Origin: Roseateles sp.
GTDB lineage: Bacteria; Pseudomonadota; Gammaproteobacteria; Burkholderiales; Burkholderiaceae_C
DNA: 64,000 bases
NCBI RefSeq assembly: GCF_019237615.1
Contig: NZ_JAFAGT010000085.1
Span: forward strand, 62,001 to 126,000
Direction of reading: 5' to 3'
Positions 11,146 to 20,542 of this stretch are shown piece by piece (the first letter of the stretch is position 1; each line of letters begins with the position of its first letter). Under the pieces are notes generated by a model that was not told where the DNA came from, made no database searches, and saw only the letters and a program-made list of their open reading frames with translations. A program made the position numbers and the translations under genes.

Positions 11146-12048
11146 ATGAAGCTGACCCCACGCCTCGCCCTGCTGTTGACGCTGCCGCCCCTGCTGTGGG
11201 CCGGCAATGCGGTCGTCGGCCGGCTGGTGCGCGACGACATCCCGCCGATGGCGCTGAACGGGCTGCGCTGGCTGCTGGCCTTCGCGCTGCTCGCGCCGCT
11301 GGCGCGCCGGCTGCTGACCCGCCCCGGCGACGCGCTAAGGCGCTGGCGCGGCCTGGCCTGGCTGGGTTTCCTCGGCATGGGCTGCTACAACGCGCTGCAA
11401 TACCTGGCCCTGCACACCTCGTCGCCGCTGAACGTCACGCTGATCACGGCCAGCATGCCGGTCTGGATGCTGGGCGTGGGCGCCGTCTGCTACGGAGTCA
11501 GGCCGCGGCGGCGCCAGTTGGCCGGCGCAGCGCTGTCGCTGGCCGGCGTGGCGGTCGTCATTGCGCGTGGCGACCCCGCGGCACTGCTGGCCGTGCATTT
11601 CGTGCCTGGAGACCTGCTGATGCTGGTGGCCATCTTCACCTGGGCCGTCTACTCCTGGATGCTGGCGCGTCCGGCGCCGGGGCTGCGCCCCGGCGAACGA
11701 CCGGACTGGAACTGGGCCGAGGCGCTGATGGCCCAGCTGATGTTCGGCGTCGTCTTCTCGGGCGTGGCGGCCGGTGCGGAGCAGTTCGTCGCGCCGGCGG
11801 CCATCCACTGGAGTCCCACCCTCGTCGCGGTGCTGGCCTATGTCGCCATCGGCCCCTCGCTGATCGCCTACCGCTGCTGGGGCCTGGGCGTAGCCGAGGC
11901 CGGGCCGGCGCTGGCCGGCTTCTTCGTCAACCTCACCCCGGTGTTCGCGGCCGTCATCTCGGCCGCCCTGCTGGGCCTGGCGCCAGCCTGGTACCACGGC
12001 GTGGCCTTCGCGCTGATCGCCGCGGGCATCCTGGTCTCGTCGCGCTGA
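11146..12048 (+). CDS. EamA/DMT-family transporter
   Basis: This 300-residue integral membrane protein has about ten hydrophobic segments arranged as two repeats, the layout of drug/metabolite (EamA) exporters. A small-residue motif PPLLWAGNAVVGR near residue 15 matches first-repeat signatures. The substrate cannot be inferred. It is divergent from the quinone reductase with 63 bases between, and its stop overlaps the next start (TGATG). That makes it the first gene of a small run with the RluA-type synthase and the SDR. Confidence 0.85.
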   Translation: MKLTPRLALLLTLPPLLWAGNAVVGRLVRDDIPPMALNGLRWLLAFALLAPLARRLLTRPGDALRRWRGLAWLGFLGMGCYNALQYLALHTSSPLNVTLITASMPVWMLGVGAVCYGVRPRRRQLAGAALSLAGVAVVIARGDPAALLAVHFVPGDLLMLVAIFTWAVYSWMLARPAPGLRPGERPDWNWAEALMAQLMFGVVFSGVAAGAEQFVAPAAIHWSPTLVAVLAYVAIGPSLIAYRCWGLGVAEAGPALAGFFVNLTPVFAAVISAALLGLAPAWYHGVAFALIAAGILVSSR

Positions 12049-12638
12049 TGCGGGTGCTGCACGCCGACGACCGTCTGGTCGTCATCGACAAGCCGGCAGG
12101 CCTGCTCAGCGTGCCGGGGCGTACCGAGCCCGACTGTGCCAGCGCCCGCGTGCAGGCGCTCTTCGCCGACGCGCTGATCGTGCATCGCCTCGACCAGGCC
12201 ACCTCCGGCCTGCTGCTGTTCGCCCGCGGCGTCGAGGCCCAGCGCGAGCTCAGCGCCGACTTCGCCGAGCGCCGCGTCGGCAAGGTCTACATCGCCGTCG
12301 TCGCAGGCCACCTGGAAGGCGAAGGTCACATCGACCTCCCGCTGGCGGCGGACTGGCCCAACCGGCCGCGCCAGCAGGTTGACCATACACGCGGCAAACC
12401 GTCGCAGACGCGCTGGCGCGCGCTGGCCCATGAGGGCGGGCACACCCGCGTCGCGCTGGAGCCGCTGACCGGCCGCAGCCACCAACTGCGCGTCCACATG
12501 GCTGCGCTGGGCCATGCCATCCTTGGCGACACGCTGTATGCCCCGCCCGCCATCGCCGCCGCCAGCCCGCGCCTGCTGCTGCATGCCAGCGAGTTGCGCG
12601 TCGCCGGCCACCACTTCCTCTGCCCTCCGGAGTTCTGA
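12048..12638 (+). CDS. RluA-family RNA pseudouridine synthase
   Basis: A compact 196-residue enzyme with the RluA-class catalytic motif HRLDQATSGLLLFA near residues 45-58, where the Asp is the nucleophile. The C-terminal GRSHQLRVHMAALGHAILGD is also standard. There is no S4 domain, so it resembles the small RluA/TruC-like type that modifies 23S rRNA or tRNA uridines. The exact target is not determinable. Its ATG overlaps the upstream stop and the next gene begins on the base after its own stop. Confidence 0.85.
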   Translation: MRVLHADDRLVVIDKPAGLLSVPGRTEPDCASARVQALFADALIVHRLDQATSGLLLFARGVEAQRELSADFAERRVGKVYIAVVAGHLEGEGHIDLPLAADWPNRPRQQVDHTRGKPSQTRWRALAHEGGHTRVALEPLTGRSHQLRVHMAALGHAILGDTLYAPPAIAAASPRLLLHASELRVAGHHFLCPPEF

Positions 12639-13343
12639 ATGCACCTCTACATCGTCACCGGCAGCTCCCGCGGCCTGGGAGCCGCCCTCGCCCGGCAGCT
12701 CGCGCAGCCCGATCACACCGTCATCGGCATCGCCCGCCAGCCCAATCCGGCGCTGGATGCCGAGCAATGGGCGCTGGACCTGGCCGACCCGCTGCCCGCC
12801 GCCGAGCGCCTGCAGGCCTGGTTGCGCGCCCACACGGGCTGGCACGGCGCCACGCTGATCAACAACGCGGCGCTGCTCAGCGATCCCGGCCCGCTGGCGG
12901 GCTCCGACCTCGCCGGCCTATCCGCCGCCATGCGCGTCGGCCTGGAGGCGCCCGCGCTGCTGAGCCGCGTCTTCCTGGCCGAGACGACGGACGTGCCCAC
13001 GCGCCGCATCCTCAACATCTCGTCCGGCCTGGGCCGGCGCGCGATGGCCGGCAGCGCGGCGTATTGCGCCGTGAAGGCCGGGCTGGACCATCTGAGCCGG
13101 GCGCTGGCGCTGGAGGAACCGGGCGTGGGCATCGTGTCGCTGGCCCCTGGCGTCATCGACACCGACATGCAGGTGCAGCTGCGCGGCGCCGATCCCGGCC
13201 GCTTCCCCGAGCAGACCCGCTTCCAGGGTCTGAAGGACGGCGGCCAGTTGCAGACCGCCGAGGCCACTGCGGCGGCCATTGTTCGGTTTATGTTGCGGCC
13301 AGACTTCGGAAAAACCATAGTCGCCGACATTCGAGAAGCTTGA
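12639..13343 (+). CDS. Short-chain dehydrogenase/reductase (SDR) family protein
   Basis: This 234-residue classical SDR has the cofactor motif TGSSRGLG at residues 7-14 and the catalytic Tyr142/Lys146 pair in YCAVK. The NN-A motif appears as INNAALL. C-terminal LAPGVIDTDMQ is typical of the family. It is an NAD(P)-dependent oxidoreductase; sepiapterin-reductase-like (benzil reductase) members look similar, but the substrate is unknown. It directly abuts the upstream pseudouridine synthase gene. Confidence 0.85.
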   Translation: MHLYIVTGSSRGLGAALARQLAQPDHTVIGIARQPNPALDAEQWALDLADPLPAAERLQAWLRAHTGWHGATLINNAALLSDPGPLAGSDLAGLSAAMRVGLEAPALLSRVFLAETTDVPTRRILNISSGLGRRAMAGSAAYCAVKAGLDHLSRALALEEPGVGIVSLAPGVIDTDMQVQLRGADPGRFPEQTRFQGLKDGGQLQTAEATAAAIVRFMLRPDFGKTIVADIREA

Positions 13344-13402
13344 AAATCATGCAACGAGCCACTATCTCTGGCTCGTTCCCTTACTTTCTCCGGAGACTCC
13401 GC

Positions 13403-14302
13403 TTGAATCGCATCCTTGCCGTGAGCCTGGCCACACTGCTAGCCCTCGCCCTGCCCGCCCATGACGCCGAGGCCAAGCGCCTGGGCAGCGGTGGCATCAA
13501 GCGCAGCACGCCCGCCCAGACCACACCGAACACGCCTCCGGCCCAGCAGCCCGCCGCGCCTCAGCAGGCCGCCCCGGCCAAGCCCGTCACGCCACAGCAG
13601 GCCGGCGCCGCGGCGCCGGCTCCCAAGCGCTCCTGGCTGGGCCCCATCGCCGGCCTGGCCGCCGGCCTGGGTCTGGCAGCGTTGGCCAGCCACCTCGGCT
13701 TCGGTGGCGAGCTGGCCAGCATCATGACCATGGTCTTGCTGGGCCTGGTGGCGCTGTTCGTCATCCGCTTCCTGATGCGCCGCTTCGCCGCGCCGAAGGC
13801 GCCGCAGCTGGCCAGCGCCAACGGCATGGCCTTCGATGCGCAGCCCCAGCCCGCCCAACCGGCATGGCAGCCTCAGCCCGCATCCTCCGCGGCACCTGTG
13901 GCAGCGGCCGCCGCAACGGGTGTTGCGGCCGCCTCGGTACCGGCCGACTTCGACGCCGCCGGCTTTGAGAAGATCGCCAAGCAGGTGTTCATCCGCCTGC
14001 AGGCCGCCAACGACGCCGGCGACCAGGCCGACCTGCGCCGCTTCACGACGCCGCAGATGTACGCCAGCATCCAGCAGGAGCTGCTGGAGCGCGGCGGCAA
14101 GGCCCAGCGCACCGAGGTGCTGCAACTGGACGCCAGCGTCGTGGACGTCGCGACGGAGGATGGTCAGCAGATCGTCTCCGTGCGCTTCTGGGGCCTGGTG
14201 CGCGAAGCCAGCGATCAGGCTGCCGGCGACTTCGACGAGATCTGGCATCTGGCCAAGTCCGGCGAGGGCTGGCTGATCGCCGGCATCCAGCAGAGCGCAT
14301 GA
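13403..14302 (+). CDS. Tim44-like domain exported/membrane protein
   Basis: About 299 residues: a signal peptide, a long Pro/Ala/Gln-rich linker (about 30-75), two hydrophobic segments (about 80-95 and 105-125), another Ala/Pro linker, and a C-terminal Tim44-like domain from about residue 190. Bacterial members are membrane-associated and of unclear role. I chose TTG at 13403 because GGAG lies seven bases upstream and the protein then begins with a clean signal peptide. An ATG at 13350 would add an odd 18-residue leader. Confidence 0.75.
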   Translation: MNRILAVSLATLLALALPAHDAEAKRLGSGGIKRSTPAQTTPNTPPAQQPAAPQQAAPAKPVTPQQAGAAAPAPKRSWLGPIAGLAAGLGLAALASHLGFGGELASIMTMVLLGLVALFVIRFLMRRFAAPKAPQLASANGMAFDAQPQPAQPAWQPQPASSAAPVAAAAATGVAAASVPADFDAAGFEKIAKQVFIRLQAANDAGDQADLRRFTTPQMYASIQQELLERGGKAQRTEVLQLDASVVDVATEDGQQIVSVRFWGLVREASDQAAGDFDEIWHLAKSGEGWLIAGIQQSA

Positions 14303-14344
14303 CGGAAGTCACAGCGGGTTAGACCCGAGTCCAACCCGGTCGAG

Positions 14345-14374
14345 AATGGGCGCTTTGAGCGCCCATTTGCTTTT
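14345..14374 (+). terminator. Rho-independent terminator after the Tim44-like gene
   Basis: A perfect 9-bp stem AATGGGCGC/GCGCCCATT with a 5-base loop is followed by TGCTTTT. It lies 42 bases after the Tim44-like stop and just before the S9 peptidase gene. Confidence 0.65.
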
Positions 14375-14383
14375 GAGCATCCT

Positions 14384-16384
14384 ATGACCCGTCTCCGTTC
14401 CTCCCTCTGCGCGATTGGCACCGCCCTGCTGGCCGCCTGCGCCGCGCCGACCGCACCGACCGCGGTCGTCGCACCGAATGCCAACCTGCTCGCCCAGGGC
14501 ATCCCGCCCGTGCCCCAGAGCCTGGCCGACGCGATAGTCCGCTACAACGACTTCCGCGGGCATACGTTCGCCGATTGGCATCCGACCCAGCGCGAGATGC
14601 TGGTCAGCCATCGCAAGGCAGGCGCCAACACGGCGCAGATCTTCCGCGTGACGACCCCGCTGACCGACGGTGAGCAGCTGACCGACGGCGTCGACCCGGT
14701 CACGCGCGCCAGCTACGAGCCGCGCCTGGGCCAGTACATCGTCTTCGAGCGCGCCACGGGCGGCAACGAGGTGGGCCAGATCTATCGTCTGGCGCTGGAC
14801 CAGGCCGGCGCCCAGCCGGTGCTGCTGACCAGCCCCGACGAGCGCCACGCCATCAACACCTGGCTGCGCAAGAGCGGCCAGCTGATCTATTCGTCCGTGC
14901 CCATCGACCGCACCGCCCAGGGCGGCACGCGCAGCAAGATCGCGACGACGCTGTGGCTGATGGACCCCGCCAAGCCGGAAGGCCGCCGCAAGCTCGCCGA
15001 GCTGGATGGCGGCGGCTGGGCCGCGGGTCGGCCCTCGCCGGACGAGCGCCTGGTGACGCTGACGCGCTACCTGTCGGCGAATGAATCGCAGATCTGGATG
15101 CTGGACATCGCCAGCGGCGTGGCCAAGCAGATTGCGCCGGCCGTCGGCAGCCAGGAGGCCCAGGCCACCTATTCGCCGGCCGGCTGGGCACCCGATGGCC
15201 GCTGGCTGTGGATCGCAAGCGATCGCGCCGGCGAGTTCCGCGAGCTGATGAAGCTGGACCTCGCCAGCGGCCGCATCGACCGCGTCAGCAGCCACATCCC
15301 CTGGGACGTCAGTGGCGTCACGCTGACCGACGACGGCACCAAGCTGGCTGCGCAGTTCAACGTCGACGGTCGCGACGAGCTGCACTTCTTCGACGCGGCG
15401 ACGGCCAAGGAACTGCCTGCCCCGGCCACCCTGCCCAACGGCAACGTCGGCACGGCCTCCTTCCACCGCGACCGCGGTGAGCTGGCCTTCTCGATCAGCA
15501 ACGCCCAGGGCCCCAGCCAGATCTATTCGCTGGGCACGGACGGCCAGGTCCAGCAATGGACCCGTGCTGCCGCCGCCCCCGGCATGGACACCTCGGGCTT
15601 CAGCGAGCAGAAGATCGTGCGCTGGAAGAGCTTCGACGGCACGACCATCTCCGGCCTGCTGACGGCGCCGCCCAAGAAGTTCGCCGGCAAGCGCCCGGTG
15701 CTGATCTCCATCCACGGTGGCCCCGAGTCGCAGGCCAGCTTCGGCTTCCTGGGGCGCAACGCCTACTTTGTGCAGGAACTGGGCATGGCGCTGATCCAGC
15801 CCAACGTGCGCGGCTCCAGCGGCTATGGCAAGAGCTTCCTGGCCATGGACAACGGCTTCAAGCGAGAGGACTCGGTCAAGGACATCGGCGCCCTGCTTGA
15901 CTGGATCGCCACCCAGCCCGACCTCGACGCCTCCCGCGTGCTGGTCATGGGCGGCAGCTACGGCGGCTATATGACGCTGGCCGTGTCGACGCATTACGCG
16001 GACCGCATCGCCGGCTCAATCGACGTCGTCGGCATCTCGCACTTCGTGACCTTCCTGAACAACACCGAGAGCTACCGCCGCGACCTGCGGCGCGTGGAGT
16101 ACGGCGACGAGCGCGACCCGGCGATGCGGGCGCACCTGGAGAAGATCTCGCCGCTGACCAATGCGGCCAAGATCAAGAAGCCGCTGTTCGTCGTCCAGGG
16201 CAAGAACGACCCGCGCGTGCCCTATACCGAGGCCGAGCAGATCGTCGCGACGGTGCGCCAGGGCGGCACGCCGGTCTGGTATCTGCGCGCCGACAACGAG
16301 GGCCATGGCTTCCAGAAGAAGGACAACCAGGACTACCAGTTCTATGCGACCGTGCTGTTCCTGCAGCAGACCGTGCTGAAGTAA
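14384..16384 (+). CDS. S9 family prolyl oligopeptidase-like peptidase (putative lipoprotein)
   Basis: A 666-residue serine peptidase with an N-terminal beta-propeller (about 60-380) and a C-terminal alpha/beta hydrolase domain. The catalytic triad is visible as Ser525 in GGSYGGYM, Asp609 in KNDPRVP and His641 in NEGHGF. The N-terminus ends in LLAAC, a lipobox, so the mature enzyme is probably anchored to a membrane facing the periplasm. The family cleaves oligopeptides, often dipeptidyl- or acylaminoacyl-type. It is a single-gene unit flanked by terminators. Confidence 0.9.
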   Translation: MTRLRSSLCAIGTALLAACAAPTAPTAVVAPNANLLAQGIPPVPQSLADAIVRYNDFRGHTFADWHPTQREMLVSHRKAGANTAQIFRVTTPLTDGEQLTDGVDPVTRASYEPRLGQYIVFERATGGNEVGQIYRLALDQAGAQPVLLTSPDERHAINTWLRKSGQLIYSSVPIDRTAQGGTRSKIATTLWLMDPAKPEGRRKLAELDGGGWAAGRPSPDERLVTLTRYLSANESQIWMLDIASGVAKQIAPAVGSQEAQATYSPAGWAPDGRWLWIASDRAGEFRELMKLDLASGRIDRVSSHIPWDVSGVTLTDDGTKLAAQFNVDGRDELHFFDAATAKELPAPATLPNGNVGTASFHRDRGELAFSISNAQGPSQIYSLGTDGQVQQWTRAAAAPGMDTSGFSEQKIVRWKSFDGTTISGLLTAPPKKFAGKRPVLISIHGGPESQASFGFLGRNAYFVQELGMALIQPNVRGSSGYGKSFLAMDNGFKREDSVKDIGALLDWIATQPDLDASRVLVMGGSYGGYMTLAVSTHYADRIAGSIDVVGISHFVTFLNNTESYRRDLRRVEYGDERDPAMRAHLEKISPLTNAAKIKKPLFVVQGKNDPRVPYTEAEQIVATVRQGGTPVWYLRADNEGHGFQKKDNQDYQFYATVLFLQQTVLK

Positions 16385-16405
16385 GGCCTTCCCAGGCCCC
16401 TGCAC

Positions 16406-16440
16406 AGGCCAGGCATCCGGCAAGGGTGCCTGGCCTTTTT
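16406..16440 (+). terminator. Rho-independent terminator after the S9 peptidase
   Basis: A perfect 10-bp stem AGGCCAGGCA/TGCCTGGCCT with an 11-base loop is followed by TTTT, 22 bases after the stop codon. Confidence 0.8.
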
Positions 16441-16491
16441 GTCGGCCGTTCCCCTTCGGCGGGACCGTACGGCGGCGCCGAAGGCCGGCGC

Positions 16492-17481
16492 TCAGCCGAC
16501 CAGATTGGCCAGCGTCAGCAGCGCCAGCAGCAGCATCCACAGCACCACCGAGCGCCAGACCAGGCCGACGACGCTCTGCAGATGGCCCAGTTGCGGCAGC
16601 GCACCGGCCGTCGAGCCCGCAGCGCCGGTGGCGTCCGGCTCGGAGCCTGCGTCGAAGGTCTTGCTGCGATCCGGCGTGATGCCGGGCGCGGCCGCGCCGC
16701 CCAGCTGCAGGCCCACGGCACCGGCCGCAGACGCGAGGATGATGCCCTCGTTGGGATGCAGCCAGAGGCTGGCATCGCGGCGCCAGCCGTTCACTGCCTC
16801 CTCGAAGTTGCCGACGATGGCGAAGCCCGTCGCCGTGAGCCGCGCGGGCAGGTGGTCTATCCACGTGAAAGCCTGGCGCGACAGGGCCAGCAGGCGCGTG
16901 TTGGTGGGCGCATCCAGCGTGCGGCTCTTGAAGGCCCAGTAGCGGCCGGCGAACTCGGCCATGCGGTAGACCACCGCGCCGGCAGGCCCCAGGCCCAGCG
17001 TCGAGCAGACGATGAACCAGAAGAACACACCGAAGACATGGCGGTGCGCGGCCAGCAGCGAATGCTCGATGACATGGCGGATCAGCTCGGTGCGCGGCAG
17101 CTCGCTCGCGTCCAGATGGCGCCACTCGGCCAGCAACTGGCGCGCGGTGGCGTCGTCGCCGCGCTCCAGCGCGTCGCGGATGTCCGTGAAGTAGTGGCTG
17201 AACTGGCGGAAGCCCAGCGTCATGTACAGGACCAGCACGTCCATTCCCAGCGCCAGCAGCAGGCTGAAATGGCGCAGGGCCAGGAAGACCAGCGCGACGA
17301 CCAGGCCCGGCACGAGCACGGTGATGGACCAGACGACGAGGGCATGGTGCTCGTCGCCGGCATCGAAGTTGCGTCCCGTCCAGCGCACCCAGGCGATGAC
17401 CGACTGGTGCACCCGGTTGCCATGTCTCAAGGGCTTCAGTTGCTCACACAACAGGGCCAGCAGCACCGCGAAGAAATTCAT
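16492..17481 (-). CDS. CobD/CbiB family membrane protein
   Basis: This 329-residue protein has hydrophobic segments near the N-terminus, at about 48-90, 150-175 and at the C-terminal end (305-328). The motif EFAGRYWAFKSRTLDAP and the overall layout fit the CobD/CbiB group. True CbiB attaches the aminopropanol arm of adenosylcobinamide, but no other cobalamin genes are nearby. Many Burkholderiales carry such a stand-alone homologue (also compared with AmpE-like proteins). A cobalamin role is therefore uncertain. It lies 23 bases downstream of the Nudix gene on the same strand. Confidence 0.7.
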   Translation of the reverse strand: MNFFAVLLALLCEQLKPLRHGNRVHQSVIAWVRWTGRNFDAGDEHHALVVWSITVLVPGLVVALVFLALRHFSLLLALGMDVLVLYMTLGFRQFSHYFTDIRDALERGDDATARQLLAEWRHLDASELPRTELIRHVIEHSLLAAHRHVFGVFFWFIVCSTLGLGPAGAVVYRMAEFAGRYWAFKSRTLDAPTNTRLLALSRQAFTWIDHLPARLTATGFAIVGNFEEAVNGWRRDASLWLHPNEGIILASAAGAVGLQLGGAAAPGITPDRSKTFDAGSEPDATGAAGSTAGALPQLGHLQSVVGLVWRSVVLWMLLLALLTLANLVG

Positions 17482-17504
17482 GGGCGCGGATGATAGTGCC
17501 CGGG

Positions 17505-18188
17505 TCAGGCGCTGCTCAGCAAACGGTAGAGGTTGCGCAACATCGCGGCCGTCGCGCCCCAGATGAAGTACTCGCGCTGGGGGCCCTGCCAGGGCATGGA
17601 CAGGAAGCGCCGCTCGGCCCCGGCGAACTCGAAGCGGTGGTGGCGGTGATGGGCAGGATCCATCAGCCAGTCCAGCGGCACCTCGAAGGCCTCAGCGACC
17701 TCGACATCGTCGAGTCGCAGCGTGAAGCCGGGTTCGACGAGGGCCACGACCGGCGTGACCTGGAAGGCCGTCACGGTCGAGTAGAGCGGCAGTTGGCCGA
17801 TGACCTCGATGTAGCGGCGCGACAGGCCGATCTCCTCCTCGGTCTCGCGCAGCGCGGTCGCCACGGGACCGTCGTCCTCGGGCTCGACGCGACCGCCGGG
17901 GAAGCTGATCTGGCCGGCATGGTCGCGCAGATGGTCGGTGCGGCGCGTCAGCAACAGCTTCAGCCCCGCCTCATGCTGGACGAGCGGCACCAGCACGGCG
18001 GCATTGGCGGGCGGACGATCCGAGAACAATCCGCCGTCGCCGACGTATTCGGGCGTCCAGCCCGACGAGGCCTGCAGTCGATTGCGAACGGCCGCGGCAG
18101 TCAGGGCCTGGGGTGGCAGGGCCGGCAGGTCGCTGTCGGTGCGCGTGACGGGCACCAGTTGGGGCTGGGTGATGACGGGGCGTTTCAT
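17505..18188 (-). CDS. CoA pyrophosphatase-type Nudix hydrolase
   Basis: The 227-residue protein carries a Nudix box around residues 97-122 (FPGGRVEPEDDG then ALRETEEEIGL). The preceding HAGQISFPGG is typical of the NudL/CoA-diphosphatase subgroup, which splits CoA into 4'-phosphopantetheine and 3',5'-ADP. ATG 18188 is chosen; upstream in-frame sequence overlaps the terminator of the ribosomal operon. It sits directly behind that operon and ahead of the CobD-like gene. Confidence 0.85.
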   Translation of the reverse strand: MKRPVITQPQLVPVTRTDSDLPALPPQALTAAAVRNRLQASSGWTPEYVGDGGLFSDRPPANAAVLVPLVQHEAGLKLLLTRRTDHLRDHAGQISFPGGRVEPEDDGPVATALRETEEEIGLSRRYIEVIGQLPLYSTVTAFQVTPVVALVEPGFTLRLDDVEVAEAFEVPLDWLMDPAHHRHHRFEFAGAERRFLSMPWQGPQREYFIWGATAAMLRNLYRLLSSA

Positions 18189-18194
18189 GGCGAC

Positions 18195-18234
18195 AAAGAC
18201 AAAAGCCGCCGTGAGCGTAGGCCCAGGGCGGCTT
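18195..18234 (-). terminator. Rho-independent terminator of the rpsP-rimM-trmD-rplS operon
   Basis: On the minus strand, AAGCCGCC and GGCGGCTT form an 8-bp stem with a 16-base loop, followed by TTGTCTTT. It lies about 20 bases after the rplS stop and 6 bases before the Nudix start codon. Confidence 0.65.
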
Positions 18235-18254
18235 GAGTGCAGCAAGCGTGCTGC

Positions 18255-18608
18255 TTAGGCCAGCTTTTCCTTGATGCGGGCCGACTTGCCCGAACGCTCA
18301 CGGAGGTAGTACAGCTTGGCGCGGCGGACGTCACCGCGACGCTTGACTTCGATCGACGCGATCAGCGGGCTGTAGAGCTGGAAAGTACGCTCGACGCCTT
18401 CGCCGCTGGAGATCTTGCGGACGATGAAGCTGCTGTTCAGGCCGCGGTTGCGCTTGGCGATGACGACGCCTTCGTAGGCCTGCACGCGCTTGCGGCTGCC
18501 TTCAACGACGTTGACGCTGACGATCACGGTGTCGCCGGGGGCGAAGGCCGGGATGGTCTTGTTCAGGCGAGCAATTTCTTCTTGCTCGAGGGTTTGGATC
18601 AGGTCCAT
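18255..18608 (-). CDS. rplS: 50S ribosomal protein L19
   Basis: A 117-residue L19 with typical [17 protein letters not shown] at the start and [15 protein letters not shown] in the middle. L19 sits at the 30S-50S interface. The ATG at 18608 gives the normal length; upstream in-frame codons are intergenic. It is the last gene of the conserved rpsP operon, with about 125 bases separating it from trmD. Confidence 0.96.
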   Translation of the reverse strand: MDLIQTLEQEEIARLNKTIPAFAPGDTVIVSVNVVEGSRKRVQAYEGVVIAKRNRGLNSSFIVRKISSGEGVERTFQLYSPLIASIEVKRRGDVRRAKLYYLRERSGKSARIKEKLA

Positions 18609-18732
18609 CTGTACTCCTAGGGATCTTGGCGGACCGCTATTTATCGGTTGGGTTTGCAGCCGAAGGTCCGTAAAGACCTTCAGTCCACTCGACCCGCCAG
18701 AGGATCGGACAGCCCGCAAGTATAGCCCGGGA

Positions 18733-19485
18733 TCACGGGTTTTGCCTAGATTTGGCCAGGAAGGCCTCGTCGGCCTTGCTCAGGAGGCCGGCCGCGCGGG
18801 CCGCTGCAATCAGATCGGGCCGCCGGGCAGCCGTCAGCGCCAGCGACTGCTCGCGGCGCCAGCGCCGGATGTCGGCGTGATGGCCGGAGAGCAGCACCGC
18901 CGGCACCTCGCGGCCGTCGGGCAGGACCTCGGGGCGGCTGTAGTGCGGGCAGTCCAGCAGGCCGTCGGAAAAACTGTCCTGCTGGTGCGACTTGGCATCA
19001 CCCAGCACACCGTCCTGCAGCCGAGCGACGGCGTCCAGCAGCGCCAGCGCGGGCAACTCGCCACCCGACAGCACGAAGTCGCCCAGACTGAGCTCCAGCG
19101 TCACATGGCGGTCCAGCACGCGCTGGTCTATGCCCTCGTAGCGCCCGCACAGCAGGATGGCGCCCGGGCCGGCGGCCAGCGCCTGCACGCGGGACTGGTC
19201 GATACGGGCGCCAGTGGGCGTGAAATGGATGACGGCGGGCGCCGCCTCGCCGCGGTCCGCCTTGACGGCCGCCAGGGCCTTCTCCAGCGGCTCTGCCAGC
19301 ATGACCATGCCGGGACCGCCACCGTAGGTGCGGTCGTCGACGCGGCGATAGTTGTCCTCGGCGAAATCGCGCAGCGGCCACAGTCGCACGTCGACCTGGC
19401 GGCTCTCGAAGGCGCGCCGCGTGACGCCATGCGTCAGATGCGGCGCGAAGAGCTCCGGAAAGATCGTCAGGACGTCGAAGCGCAT
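18733..19485 (-). CDS. trmD: tRNA (guanine-N1)-methyltransferase TrmD
   Basis: This 250-residue SPOUT enzyme methylates G37 of tRNAs reading CNN/GG codons, which prevents +1 frameshifting. It begins [13 protein letters not shown] and shows [21 protein letters not shown] and [12 protein letters not shown], the segments that form the SAM-binding trefoil knot. Length is standard. It follows rimM by 10 bases. Confidence 0.96.
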   Translation of the reverse strand: MRFDVLTIFPELFAPHLTHGVTRRAFESRQVDVRLWPLRDFAEDNYRRVDDRTYGGGPGMVMLAEPLEKALAAVKADRGEAAPAVIHFTPTGARIDQSRVQALAAGPGAILLCGRYEGIDQRVLDRHVTLELSLGDFVLSGGELPALALLDAVARLQDGVLGDAKSHQQDSFSDGLLDCPHYSRPEVLPDGREVPAVLLSGHHADIRRWRREQSLALTAARRPDLIAAARAAGLLSKADEAFLAKSRQNP

Positions 19486-19495
19486 GGCAGCGGCG

Positions 19496-20095
19496 TCAGT
19501 AGTCCACGCCCCAGTCGACGCGGATCTGGCGCTCCGCCAGGCTGACGTCGTCGACGAAGGCCTCGACGAAGGGGATCAGGCGCTCCTGGTCCGGCTTGGC
19601 CGGCTCGGCGACGCCGGGCGGCAGGATGCGCAGCACGGCATGCGCCCCGGTGTCGATGAGGCCGATGACGCGACCAAGGGCCTGGCCCTCGCGGTTGACG
19701 ACGTCCAGGCCGATGAGATCGACCCAGTAGTACTCGCCGTCGCCCGTGCGCGGGAAATCGGCGCGCGAGACCCACAGTTCCCAGCCACGCAGCGCCTCGG
19801 CGCCATTGCGGTCGGCGATGCCCTCGGCGCTGGCGACGATGCCCTCGCCATGCTCGCGCACGGACAGCACCGTCAGCATCTGCCGACCCGGCTTGGGGGC
19901 GTCGCTCTTCAGGAACCAATGCTTGGCGTTGAAAAGGGCGTCGCCCTGGTTGGAATAGGCCTGCACCTTGAACCAGCCCTTGACGCCCCAGGCGTCGAGG
20001 ATGCGTCCGACCTGGATCAGGTCATCCGGCCAGGCGGCGTCAGAAGCAAAAGACGGCGCCGAAGCGCCGTCTTTCTGAGGCTTGTTGCCTGCCAC
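19496..20095 (-). CDS. rimM: 16S rRNA processing protein RimM
   Basis: A 199-residue assembly factor of the 30S head that binds S19. The N-terminal RimM domain begins around [18 protein letters not shown] (about residue 24), and a PRC-barrel domain follows with [13 protein letters not shown] 20-residue extension, rich in Ser/Ala/Asp, precedes the conserved part. It is six bases downstream of rpsP. Confidence 0.93.
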   Translation of the reverse strand: MAGNKPQKDGASAPSFASDAAWPDDLIQVGRILDAWGVKGWFKVQAYSNQGDALFNAKHWFLKSDAPKPGRQMLTVLSVREHGEGIVASAEGIADRNGAEALRGWELWVSRADFPRTGDGEYYWVDLIGLDVVNREGQALGRVIGLIDTGAHAVLRILPPGVAEPAKPDQERLIPFVEAFVDDVSLAERQIRVDWGVDY

Positions 20096-20101
20096 GCCTG
20101 C

Positions 20102-20362
20102 TTAGGCGGCAGCGACGGCGGCCGTCTTGGCCTCGCCCACCAGGCGGGCGACGGTGGGCGACAGCTGGGCGCCGACGCCGATCCAGTAGCTCACGCGATC
20201 CTGCTGAACACGCAGCTTCTCGGCGGCGCCGGAGGCGACGGGGTTGTAGAAGCCGACGCGCTCGATGAAGCGGCCGTCACGGCGCTGGCGGCTGTTGGCC
20301 ACGACGATGTTGTAGAAGGGGCGCTTCTTGGAGCCGCCGCGAGCCAGACGAATCACAACCAT
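20102..20362 (-). CDS. rpsP: 30S ribosomal protein S16
   Basis: An 86-residue S16 with the family start [20 protein letters not shown] and the segment [17 protein letters not shown] 20362 is the only start that gives the conserved N-terminus. First gene of the rpsP-rimM-trmD-rplS operon, divergent from a GNAT gene across a 180-base region that holds a consensus -10 box. Confidence 0.96.
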   Translation of the reverse strand: MVVIRLARGGSKKRPFYNIVVANSRQRRDGRFIERVGFYNPVASGAAEKLRVQQDRVSYWIGVGAQLSPTVARLVGEAKTAAVAAA

Positions 20363-20494
20363 GATGTTTCCTAAAAATTGGGCGACCACCGCGCGAGGAG
20401 ACACTCAGGGCGAGCAAGTCGAATAGCAGGAACCCCTGCCGGGGGCGGCACTGTAGATACGCCGCAGCCATCTGCGACCAGCACCAAACCCAGC

Positions 20495-20500
20495 ATTATA
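20495..20500 (-). promoter_or_regulatory. Candidate -10 box of the rpsP operon
   Basis: Perfect TATAAT on the minus strand, 133 bases before the rpsP ATG, in an otherwise GC-rich stretch. No good -35 hexamer is seen. The implied leader contains a CCCC-TGCC-GGGG hairpin near 20433-20444. Confidence 0.45.
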
Positions 20501-20542
20501 AACTCGACGGAGTCCATTTCCAGCAGTTTCCCAAGACTTCCG

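Noticed and set aside
12767-13402. N-terminal extension of the Tim44-like protein
   Set aside because: The open frame overlaps the SDR gene; a signal peptide and a good ribosome-binding site place the start at 13403.
16492-17481. Cobalamin biosynthesis locus
   Set aside because: Only one CobD/CbiB-like gene is present, with no other cob/cbi genes, so a pathway assignment is not supported.
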